DNA of 64,000 nt from an uncultured Tateyamaria sp. (GCF_947503415.1 NZ_CANNDS010000003.1:372001-436000); one strand, 5' to 3'; positions 36,502 through 44,450 are shown, counted from the first letter of the stretch. Program-made: numbers and translations. Notes: a model not told the origin generated them from the sequence alone.

Positions 36502-37500
36502 TCAACCATCCACGTCGGCACAAACCGCCGCACTCTCCAGCGGACCGCCGCAGCGTCCAAGCACGAAGATACCGTATTCTTCTTCGGCGGTGGTTCCATC
36601 CAGCAGATGGTCGGCCACAAAAATGGCGCCTGAAACGGCCTCGCTGTCGACGCCGCCGAAAATACCTGCGTAATCGCCAATATCGCCGCGTGTTGTGTCG
36701 CCTTCGAGAACAATGTTGCCAACGAACGTGCCATCTTCATCAATGACGGATGGGTCAAGTTGCAGCGTGTCTACATCCAATGTCGTCTCGCCCGGTGCCA
36801 TAACGCCGAATTCATCATCGTCATTCAGATCCAGATTCCGGTTGAAGATCGCACCATTCACCGCGTTGTCCGAGAAATCGACATTCAAGAAGATTTCACC
36901 GGTTACAACTGCGGCCTGCCCAGTTGCGAGAGCCGGATCCGTTCCTGCGGGGAAGGGCAACAAGTCGGTTGGATCACCGTCGAGGTTTGTCACGCCAACA
37001 TAGGTCCCGGCATAGCTGACCTGTCCGGTGTCCTCGTCCAGCGTCGGTCGATCAAAGTCTCCGTCCCGGGCGTAGGCCGCACCACCATTGAACGTGCCAA
37101 ACTGTCCACCGGTCACAATCACACCGGCGCGCGTGCCGTTCAGCGATTGCACATAAGCGGTTGCATGCTGGTCGATAGGGTCGTCTTGCGCGGTGAACGC
37201 GATGTATCCGGGGACATCGAGGGCCGGCGCGCGGCTGTAGGCGGAATCGAGCAAGTCTTCATCCAGAAACACACCTTCGACCGTCAATGTGCCGCCATTC
37301 GGATCGGATGGGTCCGGCACAAAGGTGAAGCCGGACAGATCGCTGGCAATGGATGCCGGAATCGTAATCCCTGCCGCGCCCGGATCTGTCGGCGTCGTCG
37401 GCGTCGTGTCGCCATCCTCTGCGTTGTCCGTAAAGGGGTTGCCGTCACCGCACGCCGCCACAAGGGCGACAAGCGCGCATACTGCTGCTGTCCGTTTCAT
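36502..37500 (-). CDS. Slam-dependent surface lipoprotein (TbpB-like barrel) candidate
   Basis: A 332-residue protein with lipoprotein signal MKRTAAVCALVALVAACGDG (lipobox VAAC). A Thr/Pro-rich acidic linker (residues 25-45) precedes a beta-rich acidic body with several glycine- and aspartate-rich repeats and, at the C-terminal end, a GxFGG-like block (YAGIFGGVDSEAVSGAIF), as in the TbpB-type barrel that Slam recognises. The upstream position directly before the Slam gene is the expected substrate-translocator order. What it binds is unknown; no iron-uptake receptor is adjacent. Confidence 0.72.
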   Translation of the reverse strand: MKRTAAVCALVALVAACGDGNPFTDNAEDGDTTPTTPTDPGAAGITIPASIASDLSGFTFVPDPSDPNGGTLTVEGVFLDEDLLDSAYSRAPALDVPGYIAFTAQDDPIDQHATAYVQSLNGTRAGVIVTGGQFGTFNGGAAYARDGDFDRPTLDEDTGQVSYAGTYVGVTNLDGDPTDLLPFPAGTDPALATGQAAVVTGEIFLNVDFSDNAVNGAIFNRNLDLNDDDEFGVMAPGETTLDVDTLQLDPSVIDEDGTFVGNIVLEGDTTRGDIGDYAGIFGGVDSEAVSGAIFVADHLLDGTTAEEEYGIFVLGRCGGPLESAAVCADVDG

Positions 37501-37627
37501 ACCTGTAAAAACCTTTGCGGTTTATGTAACTGCCTCTTTTGCGTCAACAAAGCGCCGTAACCCCCGCAAAGTCAACGCTTTCATTCCCACCCCATTTCGC
37601 GCACCCCGCGAACCGTTGCCAAAAAAC

Positions 37628-37674
37628 GACCCTCATATAGTGGTTCTCATGTCGTGATCCCCAATATAAGGTGT
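37628..37674 (+). promoter_or_regulatory. Tandem NrdR-like boxes upstream of thyX
   Basis: Two half-matching copies of the NrdR palindrome ACACWATATATWGTGT: box 1 at 37628-37643 (9 of 16) and box 2 at 37659-37674 (12 of 16; core AATATAAGGTGT). They are spaced 31 bp centre to centre, the three-turn spacing usual for NrdR pairs. They lie 35-80 bp before the thyX start. Individual matches are moderate; the spacing adds weight. Confidence 0.42.
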
Positions 37675-37708
37675 AGGCCTGATAGATTCTGTGGATAAAG
37701 GACGCGTC

Positions 37709-38614
37709 ATGCCGCTCAGCCCCGAACAACAAGCCGAAATCACTGAGCTGCGCGGCGAAACGCGCCCAACCCTGCGCGCCACCGTACCGGGGATGGAGGC
37801 GCATCTTTACAAAGCCCAACCCGTGCTCGACCACGGCTTTGTCCGCGTCATTGACTACATGGGCGACGACGCGGCCATTTGCCAGGCCGCCCGTGTCAGC
37901 TATGGCAAGGGCACCAAATCCGTCCAGAACGACGAAGGGCTGATCCGCTACCTCATGCGCCACTGGCACTCGACACCCTTCGAGATGTGCGAGATCAAGC
38001 TGCACGTCAAACTCCCCGTCTTCGTCGCCCGCCAATGGATCCGCCACCGCACGGCCAACGTGAACGAATACTCCGCCCGCTATTCGATCCTCGACCGCGA
38101 ATTCTACATCCCCGAACCCGATGCGCTGGCCGCCCAATCGGTCGTCAACAACCAAGGCCGGGGCGAAGCACTGCAAGGGGAGGAAGCCCAACGCGTCCTC
38201 AACTACCTGCGCGACGACGCCATGCGGTCCTATGACCACTACGAAGAGATGATTTCCCAGGATGGCCAACAGGGCCTCGCCCGCGAACTGGCGCGCATGA
38301 ACCTGCCCGCCAACATCTACACCCAATGGTACTGGAAAGTAGACCTGCACAACCTGTTCCACTTCCTCCGCCTGCGCGCGGATGCCCACGCGCAATACGA
38401 AATCCGGGTCTATGCCGACGCGATCTGCGAGATGGTCAAGGACTGGGTACCTGCGGCGTACAAAGCGTTCGAGGATTACCGGATGGGCGGGGCGACACTC
38501 TCCGCTACTGCGGTGGCCTGTGTGCAGCGGATGTTGAAGGGGGAAGAGGTGACGCAGGAGAATTCCGGTATGTCCAAGGGGGAATGGCGGGAGTTCATGG
38601 GGGTTATTGGGTAA
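37709..38614 (+). CDS. thyX: FAD-dependent thymidylate synthase
   Basis: A 301-residue ThyX that methylates dUMP using methylenetetrahydrofolate, FAD and NADPH. The signature RHR-x7-S is present in [15 protein letters not shown], which is the dUMP/FAD-binding loop; [16 protein letters not shown] carries the second conserved block. The ATG at 37709 is preceded by AAAGGA at a good distance; a GTG at 37691 is in frame but is less likely. No thyA is seen in the window. Confidence 0.95.
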   Translation: MPLSPEQQAEITELRGETRPTLRATVPGMEAHLYKAQPVLDHGFVRVIDYMGDDAAICQAARVSYGKGTKSVQNDEGLIRYLMRHWHSTPFEMCEIKLHVKLPVFVARQWIRHRTANVNEYSARYSILDREFYIPEPDALAAQSVVNNQGRGEALQGEEAQRVLNYLRDDAMRSYDHYEEMISQDGQQGLARELARMNLPANIYTQWYWKVDLHNLFHFLRLRADAHAQYEIRVYADAICEMVKDWVPAAYKAFEDYRMGGATLSATAVACVQRMLKGEEVTQENSGMSKGEWREFMGVIG

Positions 38615-38812
38615 ATATTTGAAAACGGCAGTTTCCAATCTGATGTGCGTGCCCAACGCATTTAAACCGTAATACCAAGTCATTCACTTCAGTGCCAAAA
38701 GAACACTTTGGTTGTCGTATTTCTTATCTTTATCAGATTTCAGATCTAACCGTGATCGGTGCAAAGCAGAGCGGATAAAAGATTACGTATTGGGGAAGGT
38801 TTATTGATAGAG

Positions 38813-39592
38813 ATGTTTAGTAAAAAAAGAAAAAGCCATATTTTGCCCGAAGTATCACCTTTTGTTATAAAGTATTTTGATCTTGCGTCGCGCCATTATT
38901 ATGAAAGTGGATCTTTGAAAATTGGAACGCTTGAGGAGTATAGGAGCCAAGAAAATATTCAGACATTGGGGGCAAGGCTTGACTCCGAAGAGGGCATCCT
39001 GAAAGTCAACGTTTCTTTAAATAACCATGTTATCTCACCAGGTGAGATCGACGAAGACCTTGGGATTTTAAACAATGGAACGGGACGACTGATTTTTCGA
39101 GGTGGCCGGACTGCAATTCGACTTAGGCACAACTCCTATGTTTGGTGCGCATCAAACGGTTGCTATAGTAAGGCGCAGCATAAAAGACTGCTTCAAGGAA
39201 GCAAGGATTATTCAGGAAACCCGAGCTTGCTATGTTGGGCGACATTTGACGCCGTAGCGCTAGACAACGCATTAAAGAACACTCTCCTACGCCCTATTTC
39301 CTATGATGGTGGCTTTATGAGTTACCAATACTGTTGGGGCCATGTGGATTACAACAGGGATACTTTGGAGCGTTTATCAGATAGGAACCACCGTGAATGG
39401 ATATCCTCTAATGAAATGTCAGAGGACGATTACTTTGATGCGATTTTTGCAAAACCGAATAGATATGCATTGGAGAATGAGATAAGGCTTGCATTTAACC
39501 CAAAGAGAGATCAGGCGGTGCCAAATGGCGCATCACCGATATTTCTTTCATCAAACGAAATACGTGATTCAATTATTGATATCGGCCCATAA
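38813..39592 (+). CDS. AT-rich orphan protein of unknown function
   Basis: A 259-residue protein (a GTG start at 38759 would add 18 residues) with much higher A+T and A/T-ending codons than flanking genes. Starts MFSKKRKSHILPEVSPFVIK; the N-terminal half has charged, soluble character, and the C-terminal part reads FAKPNRYALENEIRLAFNP. No membrane span. Layout resembles uncharacterised DUF2971-like proteins found in defence-rich regions, but I cannot confirm this. It lies alone between thyX and the REP pair. Likely acquired. Confidence 0.6.
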   Translation: MFSKKRKSHILPEVSPFVIKYFDLASRHYYESGSLKIGTLEEYRSQENIQTLGARLDSEEGILKVNVSLNNHVISPGEIDEDLGILNNGTGRLIFRGGRTAIRLRHNSYVWCASNGCYSKAQHKRLLQGSKDYSGNPSLLCWATFDAVALDNALKNTLLRPISYDGGFMSYQYCWGHVDYNRDTLERLSDRNHREWISSNEMSEDDYFDAIFAKPNRYALENEIRLAFNPKRDQAVPNGASPIFLSSNEIRDSIIDIGP

Positions 39593-39986
39593 ACTTGGCT
39601 AAAGCTAGTTTCGGGTGTGTTGAATACTCATGGAATCAAGGCCAAAGACCGCCATGCCAGCGCCGACCCCGGGGCTCCGCCCGTGATTGCCTCAAACGAT
39701 CCCCCGGATGTTTGTCACTGCGTGAACCGGCAATCACCCCACCCGGGCCGGCGCTACATCATCACCAGCACATCGCCCCACCAAACTCACTCACATAAAA
39801 TCCGTAAACCGCGCCGCAACACCGTCGCTGAGCCAACTCGCGGTCCGACGCTGTCACGGCTCAGCGCGTTATTGAACCGCCGAATGGAGGGATGAAATCC
39901 CACCCTACCGGAACATATCCACGTGCAGTAGGGCGGGGTGTCACCCCGCCTTGCGCCAACCATCGATCAAAGCCTACGCTCCGCAC
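39593..39986. other. Intergenic stretch with a GC-rich element and REP pair
   Basis: No gene supported in 394 bp. At 39668-39720 a stretch (GGGGCTCCGCCC then CCCCCGGATGTTTG) resembles the GC-rich element at 10312. The remainder to 39908 is otherwise featureless, and the REP pair (39886-39950) lies at its right end. Confidence 0.5.
39886..39950. repeat. Inverted pair of REP-like palindromes
   Basis: Left copy on the minus strand (39886-39908, 5'-GTAGGGTGGGATTTCATCCC then TCC) and right copy on the plus strand (39928-39950, 5'-GTAGGGCGGGGTGTCACCCC then GCC). Both start with the GTAG tetranucleotide typical of REPs and share hairpin geometry; the stem pair A-T in one is G-C in the other, a compensatory change. 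The GTAG ends face each other across 19 bp. Confidence 0.6.
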
Positions 39987-40307
39987 ATGGACCCGCGCAC
40001 CCACCTCCACGACCGCCTCACCGACCTCGATGCAGAGGACGCCGCGGGCGAGGCGGCTCAGGCCACTGTCCAACTCGACCAGCAGGCCGTCGGCCGTCTC
40101 TCACGTATGGACGCGCTCCAATATCAGGCCATGGCCCAAGCGCAGGCCCGCCGCCGCCAGACCGAACGCCAACGCATCCGTGCCGCCCTCAAACGTATCG
40201 AAGATGGGGACTACGGCTACTGCAGCGATTGCGGTGAAGACATCGAACCAAAGCGGCTGGAAGCAGACCCGACCATCCCCCGCTGCCTCGATTGCACCCG
40301 GGGTTAG
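39987..40307 (+). CDS. DksA/TraR-type C4 zinc-finger protein
   Basis: A 106-residue protein with a helical, alanine/glutamine-rich N terminus and C-terminal zinc finger (CSDCGEDI then CLDC), the four-cysteine DksA/TraR finger. It is short, lacks DksA's long coiled coil tip features and its acidic pair is not obvious, so it may be a DksA-like stress regulator rather than true DksA. The ATG at 39987 is chosen because upstream codons are non-conserved. Its stop overlaps the next (minus-strand) stop. Confidence 0.82.
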   Translation: MDPRTHLHDRLTDLDAEDAAGEAAQATVQLDQQAVGRLSRMDALQYQAMAQAQARRRQTERQRIRAALKRIEDGDYGYCSDCGEDIEPKRLEADPTIPRCLDCTRG

Positions 40308-40543
40308 CGGATCGCGCGGTCCCGCAACTGGGCCACAAGAACGCCATTCTCTTCTTCCCACATCTTCCAGGCGCGGTACCCTTCGATCTGGGCCTGCGGA
40401 CCGGTTGACCCTTCGGCAAAGTGGGATTTGACCGCGTGGTAGTGGCCCATGCAGCGCGCCCATTCTGTGGGCGACGGGAACTGCGTCTCCGCCGACACTT
40501 CGCACGCATAATACAGGGCCAAAAGGCGCATCAGTTCCGTCAT
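40304..40543 (-). CDS. Conserved hypothetical protein (79 aa)
   Basis: Begins MTELMRLLALYYACEVSAET and includes EGYRAWKMWEEENGVLVAQL; predicted helical and soluble. Typical of short unnamed proteins of Rhodobacterales. Ribosome-binding site is weak (GGAGCGGCCCCC before ATG). It converges with the DksA-like gene; stops overlap. Confidence 0.6.
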   Translation of the reverse strand: MTELMRLLALYYACEVSAETQFPSPTEWARCMGHYHAVKSHFAEGSTGPQAQIEGYRAWKMWEEENGVLVAQLRDRAIR

Positions 40544-40716
40544 GGGGGCCGCTCCTTTGCCATCCGTGTCACTGTTTCCATGCTATGCACAAACCCGCAA
40601 AATTTGAGTAAATCATGCGTGCGCTGGCGTGTGCAGGCAAAAATTCTGGACTTGTGATCAGGTCAGAGGCATCGTGCCCATAGATTTCGTGGTGTGTTGA
40701 GAGAAAGAGGGAAGAT

Positions 40717-41001
40717 ATGCCATTTACCAAAGTGATGACCGCAGCCGTGGCTTTTGCGCTTCTGGGGACGGGTGCGGCGATGGCACAGGATCAGGCGGGT
40801 CCCAAGATTTATGCCTACCACAGCCAGCACAATTTCTGCCCCACAGGCCTGCAACCCGTGAGCATGGACGGCACGATATGTTGCGGGCGCCCCAATCAGG
40901 ACATCAGCTACCAGCAAGCTCTCGCCCACGCCGCCGCAAAGAAACGGCACGCGCGTCGGGTCAGCTGCCCCGTAGGAACCAAGGGCTGCTCGTTCAACTG
41001 A
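40717..41001 (+). CDS. Small exported cysteine-containing protein
   Basis: A 94-residue protein with a signal peptide (MPFTKVMTAAVAFALLGTGA, cleavage AMA|QD). The mature part has cysteines in NFCPTGLQ, TICCGRP, SCPVGTKGCSFN, five in all, which could form disulfides in the periplasm or bind metal. Good ribosome-binding site GAGGGAAGA. No recognised family and no functional context. Confidence 0.68.
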   Translation: MPFTKVMTAAVAFALLGTGAAMAQDQAGPKIYAYHSQHNFCPTGLQPVSMDGTICCGRPNQDISYQQALAHAAAKKRHARRVSCPVGTKGCSFN

Positions 41002-41020
41002 TCGAACGGATGAGATAATC

Positions 41021-41053
41021 AAGCGGCGCAGGACGGCTTGTCATGCGCCGCTT
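41021..41053. terminator. Hairpin between convergent genes (40717 protein and cspA)
   Basis: Ten-bp perfect stem AAGCGGCGCA/TGCGCCGCTT with a 13-base loop, 20 bp after the plus-strand stop and 14 bp after the cspA stop on the other strand. The plus strand continues TTTGTCGTG. It may serve both directions; the T tract is weak. Confidence 0.5.
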
Positions 41054-41067
41054 TGTCGTGCCCGGGG

Positions 41068-41274
41068 TCAGAGCAGTTTCAAATCTCCGGCCATCTGACG
41101 CCCGTCGCGTCCTTCAAGCAGTTCGAAACTGACTTTTTGGTCATCGGCGAGGCCCGTCAGACCTGACCGCTCGACCGCTGAAATATGTACAAAAACGTCT
41201 TTGCCACCCTCATCCGGGGCGATAAATCCGTAGCCTTTTGTGGTGTTGAACCACTTCACGGTGCCAGTTGGCAT
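41068..41274 (-). CDS. cspA: Cold-shock-domain protein
   Basis: A 68-residue single cold-shock domain with both nucleic-acid-binding motifs: KGYGFIAPD (RNP1-like) and VFVHISAV (RNP2-like), preceded by TGTVKWFNTTKG. RNA chaperone/transcription antiterminator. AGGAGG lies nine bases upstream. It has a longish GC-rich leader, as CspA genes often do. Stop is 14 bp from the 41053 hairpin. Confidence 0.95.
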   Translation of the reverse strand: MPTGTVKWFNTTKGYGFIAPDEGGKDVFVHISAVERSGLTGLADDQKVSFELLEGRDGRQMAGDLKLL

Positions 41275-41462
41275 GATCCCGTGCCTCCTTTACCTTGCAG
41301 TCTCCCCCGCGTCGGTCGTTCGGGCAGGGGTCGTCGGTGCGCCAGCACAAAACAGCTGCCGCCGCTAGAATATGAGATTGCCCTTAGGGCAGGAAAATCA
41401 AGGTTGGGGGTCGCATTCCGCGCAGGATGCCGCTTAATTCAACGCAAATGTGAGGTCGGGAT

Positions 41463-41780
41463 ATGGAAATATACGGTTTGAAAACTTGCGACACCTGCCG
41501 CAAGGCGATCAAGGCACTGCCGGATGCACGCTTTGTCGATGTGCGGGCAGACGGTGTGCCAGCGGATGTCATGCAGGCGGCGTTGGCGGCCTTTGGTGAA
41601 AAGCTGGTCAACACCCGCTCCACAACATGGCGCGGCCTGTCGGAGGAAGCGCGTCAGGGCACGCCTCAGGCACTGCTGGCCGCCCATCCGACGCTGATGA
41701 AGCGGCCATTGATCACAGATGGGGACGACATGCATCTTGGGTGGACCAAGGATGTGCAGGCCGCCCTTGGCGTGGCCTAG
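41463..41780 (+). CDS. ArsC/Spx-family thioredoxin-like protein (YffB-like)
   Basis: A 105-residue protein of the arsenate reductase/Spx superfamily. Opening MEIYGLKTCDTCRKAI carries CxxC, FVDVRADGVP matches the family loop, and KRPLITDGD is the characteristic cis-Pro/Arg region. Members act as thiol reductases or regulators; arsenate activity should not be assumed and CxxC makes Spx/YffB-like annotation likelier. The stop overlaps the DoxX gene stop on the other strand. Confidence 0.85.
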   Translation: MEIYGLKTCDTCRKAIKALPDARFVDVRADGVPADVMQAALAAFGEKLVNTRSTTWRGLSEEARQGTPQALLAAHPTLMKRPLITDGDDMHLGWTKDVQAALGVA

Positions 41781-42340
41781 GCGGCGACCGGTGCGGCTTT
41801 GGGGGCAAAAGCGCGGTCGAACGACAGCGGTCCGGCACCCTTGATCACCAGCAGCAGCAACAGGAACACCCACAGCGCGCGTTGGTCCATGATCAGGCTG
41901 TTGGAGGGTGCGTCAAACCAAGCACCAAGCACCAGTCCGTCGCCCCATTTGTCGTGCCCGTTCAGATCCGTCAGCGACTGCACCACGATGAACCCGATCA
42001 TGCCCAACGACGCCAAACGCGTGAAAAGCCCGATAATGATCAAAAGTGGCAACACGAACTCGGCCACAGTCCCCAATGTGACAACGGCCCAGTGATAAAA
42101 GCTGAGCTGTGTGACGTCATAGCCCACATTCTCCATCACCTTGGGAAAGATTTGGGCGTAGGCGCCCAGTGAGGGTTGAAAGATTCCGAAAACGCCTTCG
42201 CCCAGCTTGGTCATGCCCGACACCCAGAAATACCCTGCCAGGATGGCGGCAAAGAGGAAACGGGCGAGGGTCGGCAACAGCCAGTCGGCGCGTTCAAGGG
42301 GGGCAAATATTGCGGCATGCACACGGGAAAGGGCAGTCAT
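41777..42340 (-). CDS. DoxX-family membrane protein (bufferin operon)
   Basis: A 187-residue membrane protein with four predicted helices (starting FLFAAILAGYFWVSGMTKLG, then the repeat-like VVTLGTVAEFVLPLLIIIGL and ASLGMIGFIVVQSL). It belongs to the DoxX family, subunits or relatives of quinone-linked membrane oxidases. It is the last of the four-gene operon and parallels GigD of Caulobacter. I infer that it supports redox or export at the membrane; the sequence does not show which. Confidence 0.87.
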   Translation of the reverse strand: MTALSRVHAAIFAPLERADWLLPTLARFLFAAILAGYFWVSGMTKLGEGVFGIFQPSLGAYAQIFPKVMENVGYDVTQLSFYHWAVVTLGTVAEFVLPLLIIIGLFTRLASLGMIGFIVVQSLTDLNGHDKWGDGLVLGAWFDAPSNSLIMDQRALWVFLLLLLVIKGAGPLSFDRAFAPKAAPVAA

Positions 42341-42344
42341 GGGG

Positions 42345-43103
42345 TCATTCCTTTGGGGGAGTTAGGTCAGTCAGGGCATTGTGCTGCACCAAAAGGGTCA
42401 ACACCGGCCCAAGGTCGAAGTCAGGGTCTTCGGCAGTGGCGGTATCCACGGCATCTTCCAGCGTCGCGCCATCGCGGATGGCTGTCAGCCACGCGAATTG
42501 CGCACGGGTGATGCTGTGCGGTTCGGGGTCGAATTCGGTTCGCGTGATCAGAACCGATTGCGCAATGCCGCGCGGCTTTGGTGCGTTTGCAACGGTGTTG
42601 TAGGTCCAGATGTCATGGATCGGCCAACGGGAGTGCAATAGCTGTACAGAGGGAGTCAGGTGCAACTGTGTACGCATCAGATCCTCCGGAGCCAAAGCAC
42701 CCAGCCGGGCCGGGTCCAGTGGGGCGGCATCAGCGGCGTGATAAGCGCGACGCAACGCCAGTTCCAACCGGGCCACATCAGCCAGATAACCGATATGTGC
42801 CAACGGCTTAAAGGCATCCAGAAAAGCAGGCAAGTTCGCGCCATAGTGCATCATCACCGGCGACGTGGGCGGATGCGCGCGGGCAAAAAGCCGTGCCAGT
42901 TGATCGAAGTTCTGGTCGCCCAACAGCTTCTGTATTACCGGAAAGCCGGTGCGCAGCGCCTCGATCAAGGCTACGGTCACGTTGTTGCGGTAAACGGCAA
43001 AGCGGCGCGTTGTCGGACGTCCGTCTCCGTCGATTAGCCCGTCAGGAACGGCGCGTTCTGGATCCAGAAGGGCCGCGCGAAAGTCGGTTTGCGTGGCCAC
43101 CAT
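42345..43103 (-). CDS. bufC1: DUF2063 partner protein of an MNIO RiPP enzyme (BufC1/HvfC-like)
   Basis: A 252-residue protein with the DUF2063 N-terminal domain (FRAALLDPERAVPDGLIDGDG, RRFAVYRNNVTVALIEALRTGFPV) followed by a C-terminal part with SITRAQFAWLTAIRDG. DUF2063 proteins bind the precursor and help the MNIO enzyme recognise it. The ATG at 43103 is chosen over 43175 because the extra 24 codons are Cys/Arg-rich and unlike the family. It is four bases after DUF692 and four before DoxX. Confidence 0.85.
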   Translation of the reverse strand: MVATQTDFRAALLDPERAVPDGLIDGDGRPTTRRFAVYRNNVTVALIEALRTGFPVIQKLLGDQNFDQLARLFARAHPPTSPVMMHYGANLPAFLDAFKPLAHIGYLADVARLELALRRAYHAADAAPLDPARLGALAPEDLMRTQLHLTPSVQLLHSRWPIHDIWTYNTVANAPKPRGIAQSVLITRTEFDPEPHSITRAQFAWLTAIRDGATLEDAVDTATAEDPDFDLGPVLTLLVQHNALTDLTPPKE

Positions 43104-43108
43104 CTCGA

Positions 43109-43969
43109 TCACCCGGCAGCGACAGCAGACAGCGCGAGTGCCGCGCGATCCGCCTCGGCACGCAATGTCGGCCAATCCGGCACATCATTGTCCCACTCGA
43201 CCAGCACCGGGGCAGGCCCAGTGCCCGCAAGCGCATGATCCAGCAACGCCCAAACAGGCTCCGCAGCCTCGCGACCATGGCTGTCGATCAGCAATGGGGC
43301 GCCGTGGTCATCTTCGTCCTCGTCATGCCCTCCCACGTGAATTTCTCCAACTGCGGCAAGAGGATAGGCATCGATATAGGATTGCGGCGTATAGCCAAGA
43401 TTGGTGGCTGAGATGAACACGTTGTTCACGTCCAGCAACAGACCGCAGCCTGTACGACGCACCAGTTCGGCCAGAAAGTCGGTCTCTGACCACGTGCTTT
43501 CTGCAAAGGCCAGATAGCTTGAGGGATTCTCAAGCAGCATCCGCCGTCCAAGCGTCTCTTGCACCTCGTCAATGTGGTCCGCAACACGGGTCAGCGTTGC
43601 GTCGGTATAGGGCAGGGGCAACAGGTCATCCAAAAACTCGGCCCCATGGGTAGACCATGCCAGATGCTCTGAAAAGCTCGCGGGCTCCAACCAGCCGACC
43701 AGATGCTTGAGACGGGCGAGGTGGTCCGGATCAAGGCGATCCTCACCGCCGATCGAGAGGCCGACACCGTGCACGGACAGGGCAAACTCGTCCCGCAGGG
43801 CGCGCAGCTGTGCGTGCGGGCGACCACCGTCGCCCATGTAGTTTTCGGCGTGAATTTCCAGCCATTTGACGGGGCCGGGGGCCGCGCGCAAATCAGCAAA
43901 GTGCTGGGCTTTGTATCCTACTCCCGGGGCCGCAGGCAGGCGGGGCGGTGTCAGCGTCGCATCCAGCAT
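43109..43969 (-). CDS. bufB1: MNIO multinuclear non-heme iron enzyme (DUF692, BufB1-like)
   Basis: A 286-residue TIM-barrel enzyme of DUF692 that oxidises precursor cysteines using a multi-iron centre. Metal-binding pieces are visible: [58 protein letters not shown] and GEIHVGGHD, supplying His, Glu and Asp ligands. The start follows GGAGG. Likely installs modifications on the DUF2282 precursor encoded just upstream. Confidence 0.93.
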   Translation of the reverse strand: MLDATLTPPRLPAAPGVGYKAQHFADLRAAPGPVKWLEIHAENYMGDGGRPHAQLRALRDEFALSVHGVGLSIGGEDRLDPDHLARLKHLVGWLEPASFSEHLAWSTHGAEFLDDLLPLPYTDATLTRVADHIDEVQETLGRRMLLENPSSYLAFAESTWSETDFLAELVRRTGCGLLLDVNNVFISATNLGYTPQSYIDAYPLAAVGEIHVGGHDEDEDDHGAPLLIDSHGREAAEPVWALLDHALAGTGPAPVLVEWDNDVPDWPTLRAEADRAALALSAVAAG

Positions 43970-43997
43970 GTGGGGCCTCCGAATAGGGGAGTGGGAA

Positions 43998-44021
43998 CGC
44001 CGGACCCTGATGGATCCGGCG
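43998..44021 (-). promoter_or_regulatory. Intercistronic hairpin between precursor and MNIO gene
   Basis: Stem CGCCGGACC/GGATCCGGCG with one bulged base and a five-base loop, in the 69-bp gap between bufA1 and bufB1. Such hairpins often lower downstream expression so that precursor is made in excess over the enzyme; here that is inference. Confidence 0.4.
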
Positions 44022-44038
44022 CAGGCGTGTGACGTGCC

Positions 44039-44347
44039 TTAGGCGGACGGCAGATCGCGGTCCAGCTCTTCCAGAGAGCCTGTGCGTGCTGTGCCGTCGG
44101 CCAGAGCGGGCAGTTCGATCTCGGTGCAGGTGCCCGAGTCAACAAGCGTCCAGGCGTTGCCCTGGTAGTCCACGGTCGATGTACCGGCACATGTGGTGCC
44201 GGGACCTGCAGCGCAGTCGTTTTCACCGGCCAGCGAGATGCCGTAGCATTTCTCTTTGCCAGCGGCTTCGGCGCCAGTTGTGGTGTGAGCTGTCATTGCG
44301 GCGGCAACTGCGCCAACAATGGCAACGGATTTCAAGGTCTTCGACAT
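44039..44347 (-). CDS. bufA1: Bufferin-type precursor (DUF2282, BufA1-like)
   Basis: A 102-residue RiPP precursor with a signal peptide ([20 protein letters not shown]; cleavage near GAEA|AG). The mature part carries exactly four cysteines: KEKCYGI, ENDCAAG, TTCAG, SGTCTE, a spacing typical of DUF2282. The ATG at 44347 is eight bases from AAAGGGA and is preferred over ATG 44353, which is too close. Expected fate is export of a modified, metal-binding peptide to the periplasm. Confidence 0.86.
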   Translation of the reverse strand: MSKTLKSVAIVGAVAAAMTAHTTTGAEAAGKEKCYGISLAGENDCAAGPGTTCAGTSTVDYQGNAWTLVDSGTCTEIELPALADGTARTGSLEELDRDLPSA

Positions 44348-44410
44348 CTTCATCGTCCCTTTCGGATATCGGTTACGGTACGTTCGTGCGCCATACATAA
44401 GGTGGCTCGG

Positions 44411-44450
44411 GACAAAGTTACCACTCACGAGGCGGTGTGTAACAGACCCG
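44411..44450 (-). promoter_or_regulatory. Inverted GTTAC repeat upstream of bufA1
   Basis: GTTAC at 44417-44421 and GTAAC at 44439-44443 are inverted, 22 bp apart centre to centre, with flanking GGGACAAA/ACAGACCC that extend the symmetry partly. It lies 60-100 bp upstream of the bufferin precursor start. Could be an operator or an ECF-sigma promoter element (the -35-like GTAAC); neither is proven. Confidence 0.35.

Noticed and set aside
37544-38683. Long minus-strand open frame antisense to thyX
   Set aside because: It mirrors the high-GC third positions of thyX; no ribosome-binding site and no recognisable domain.
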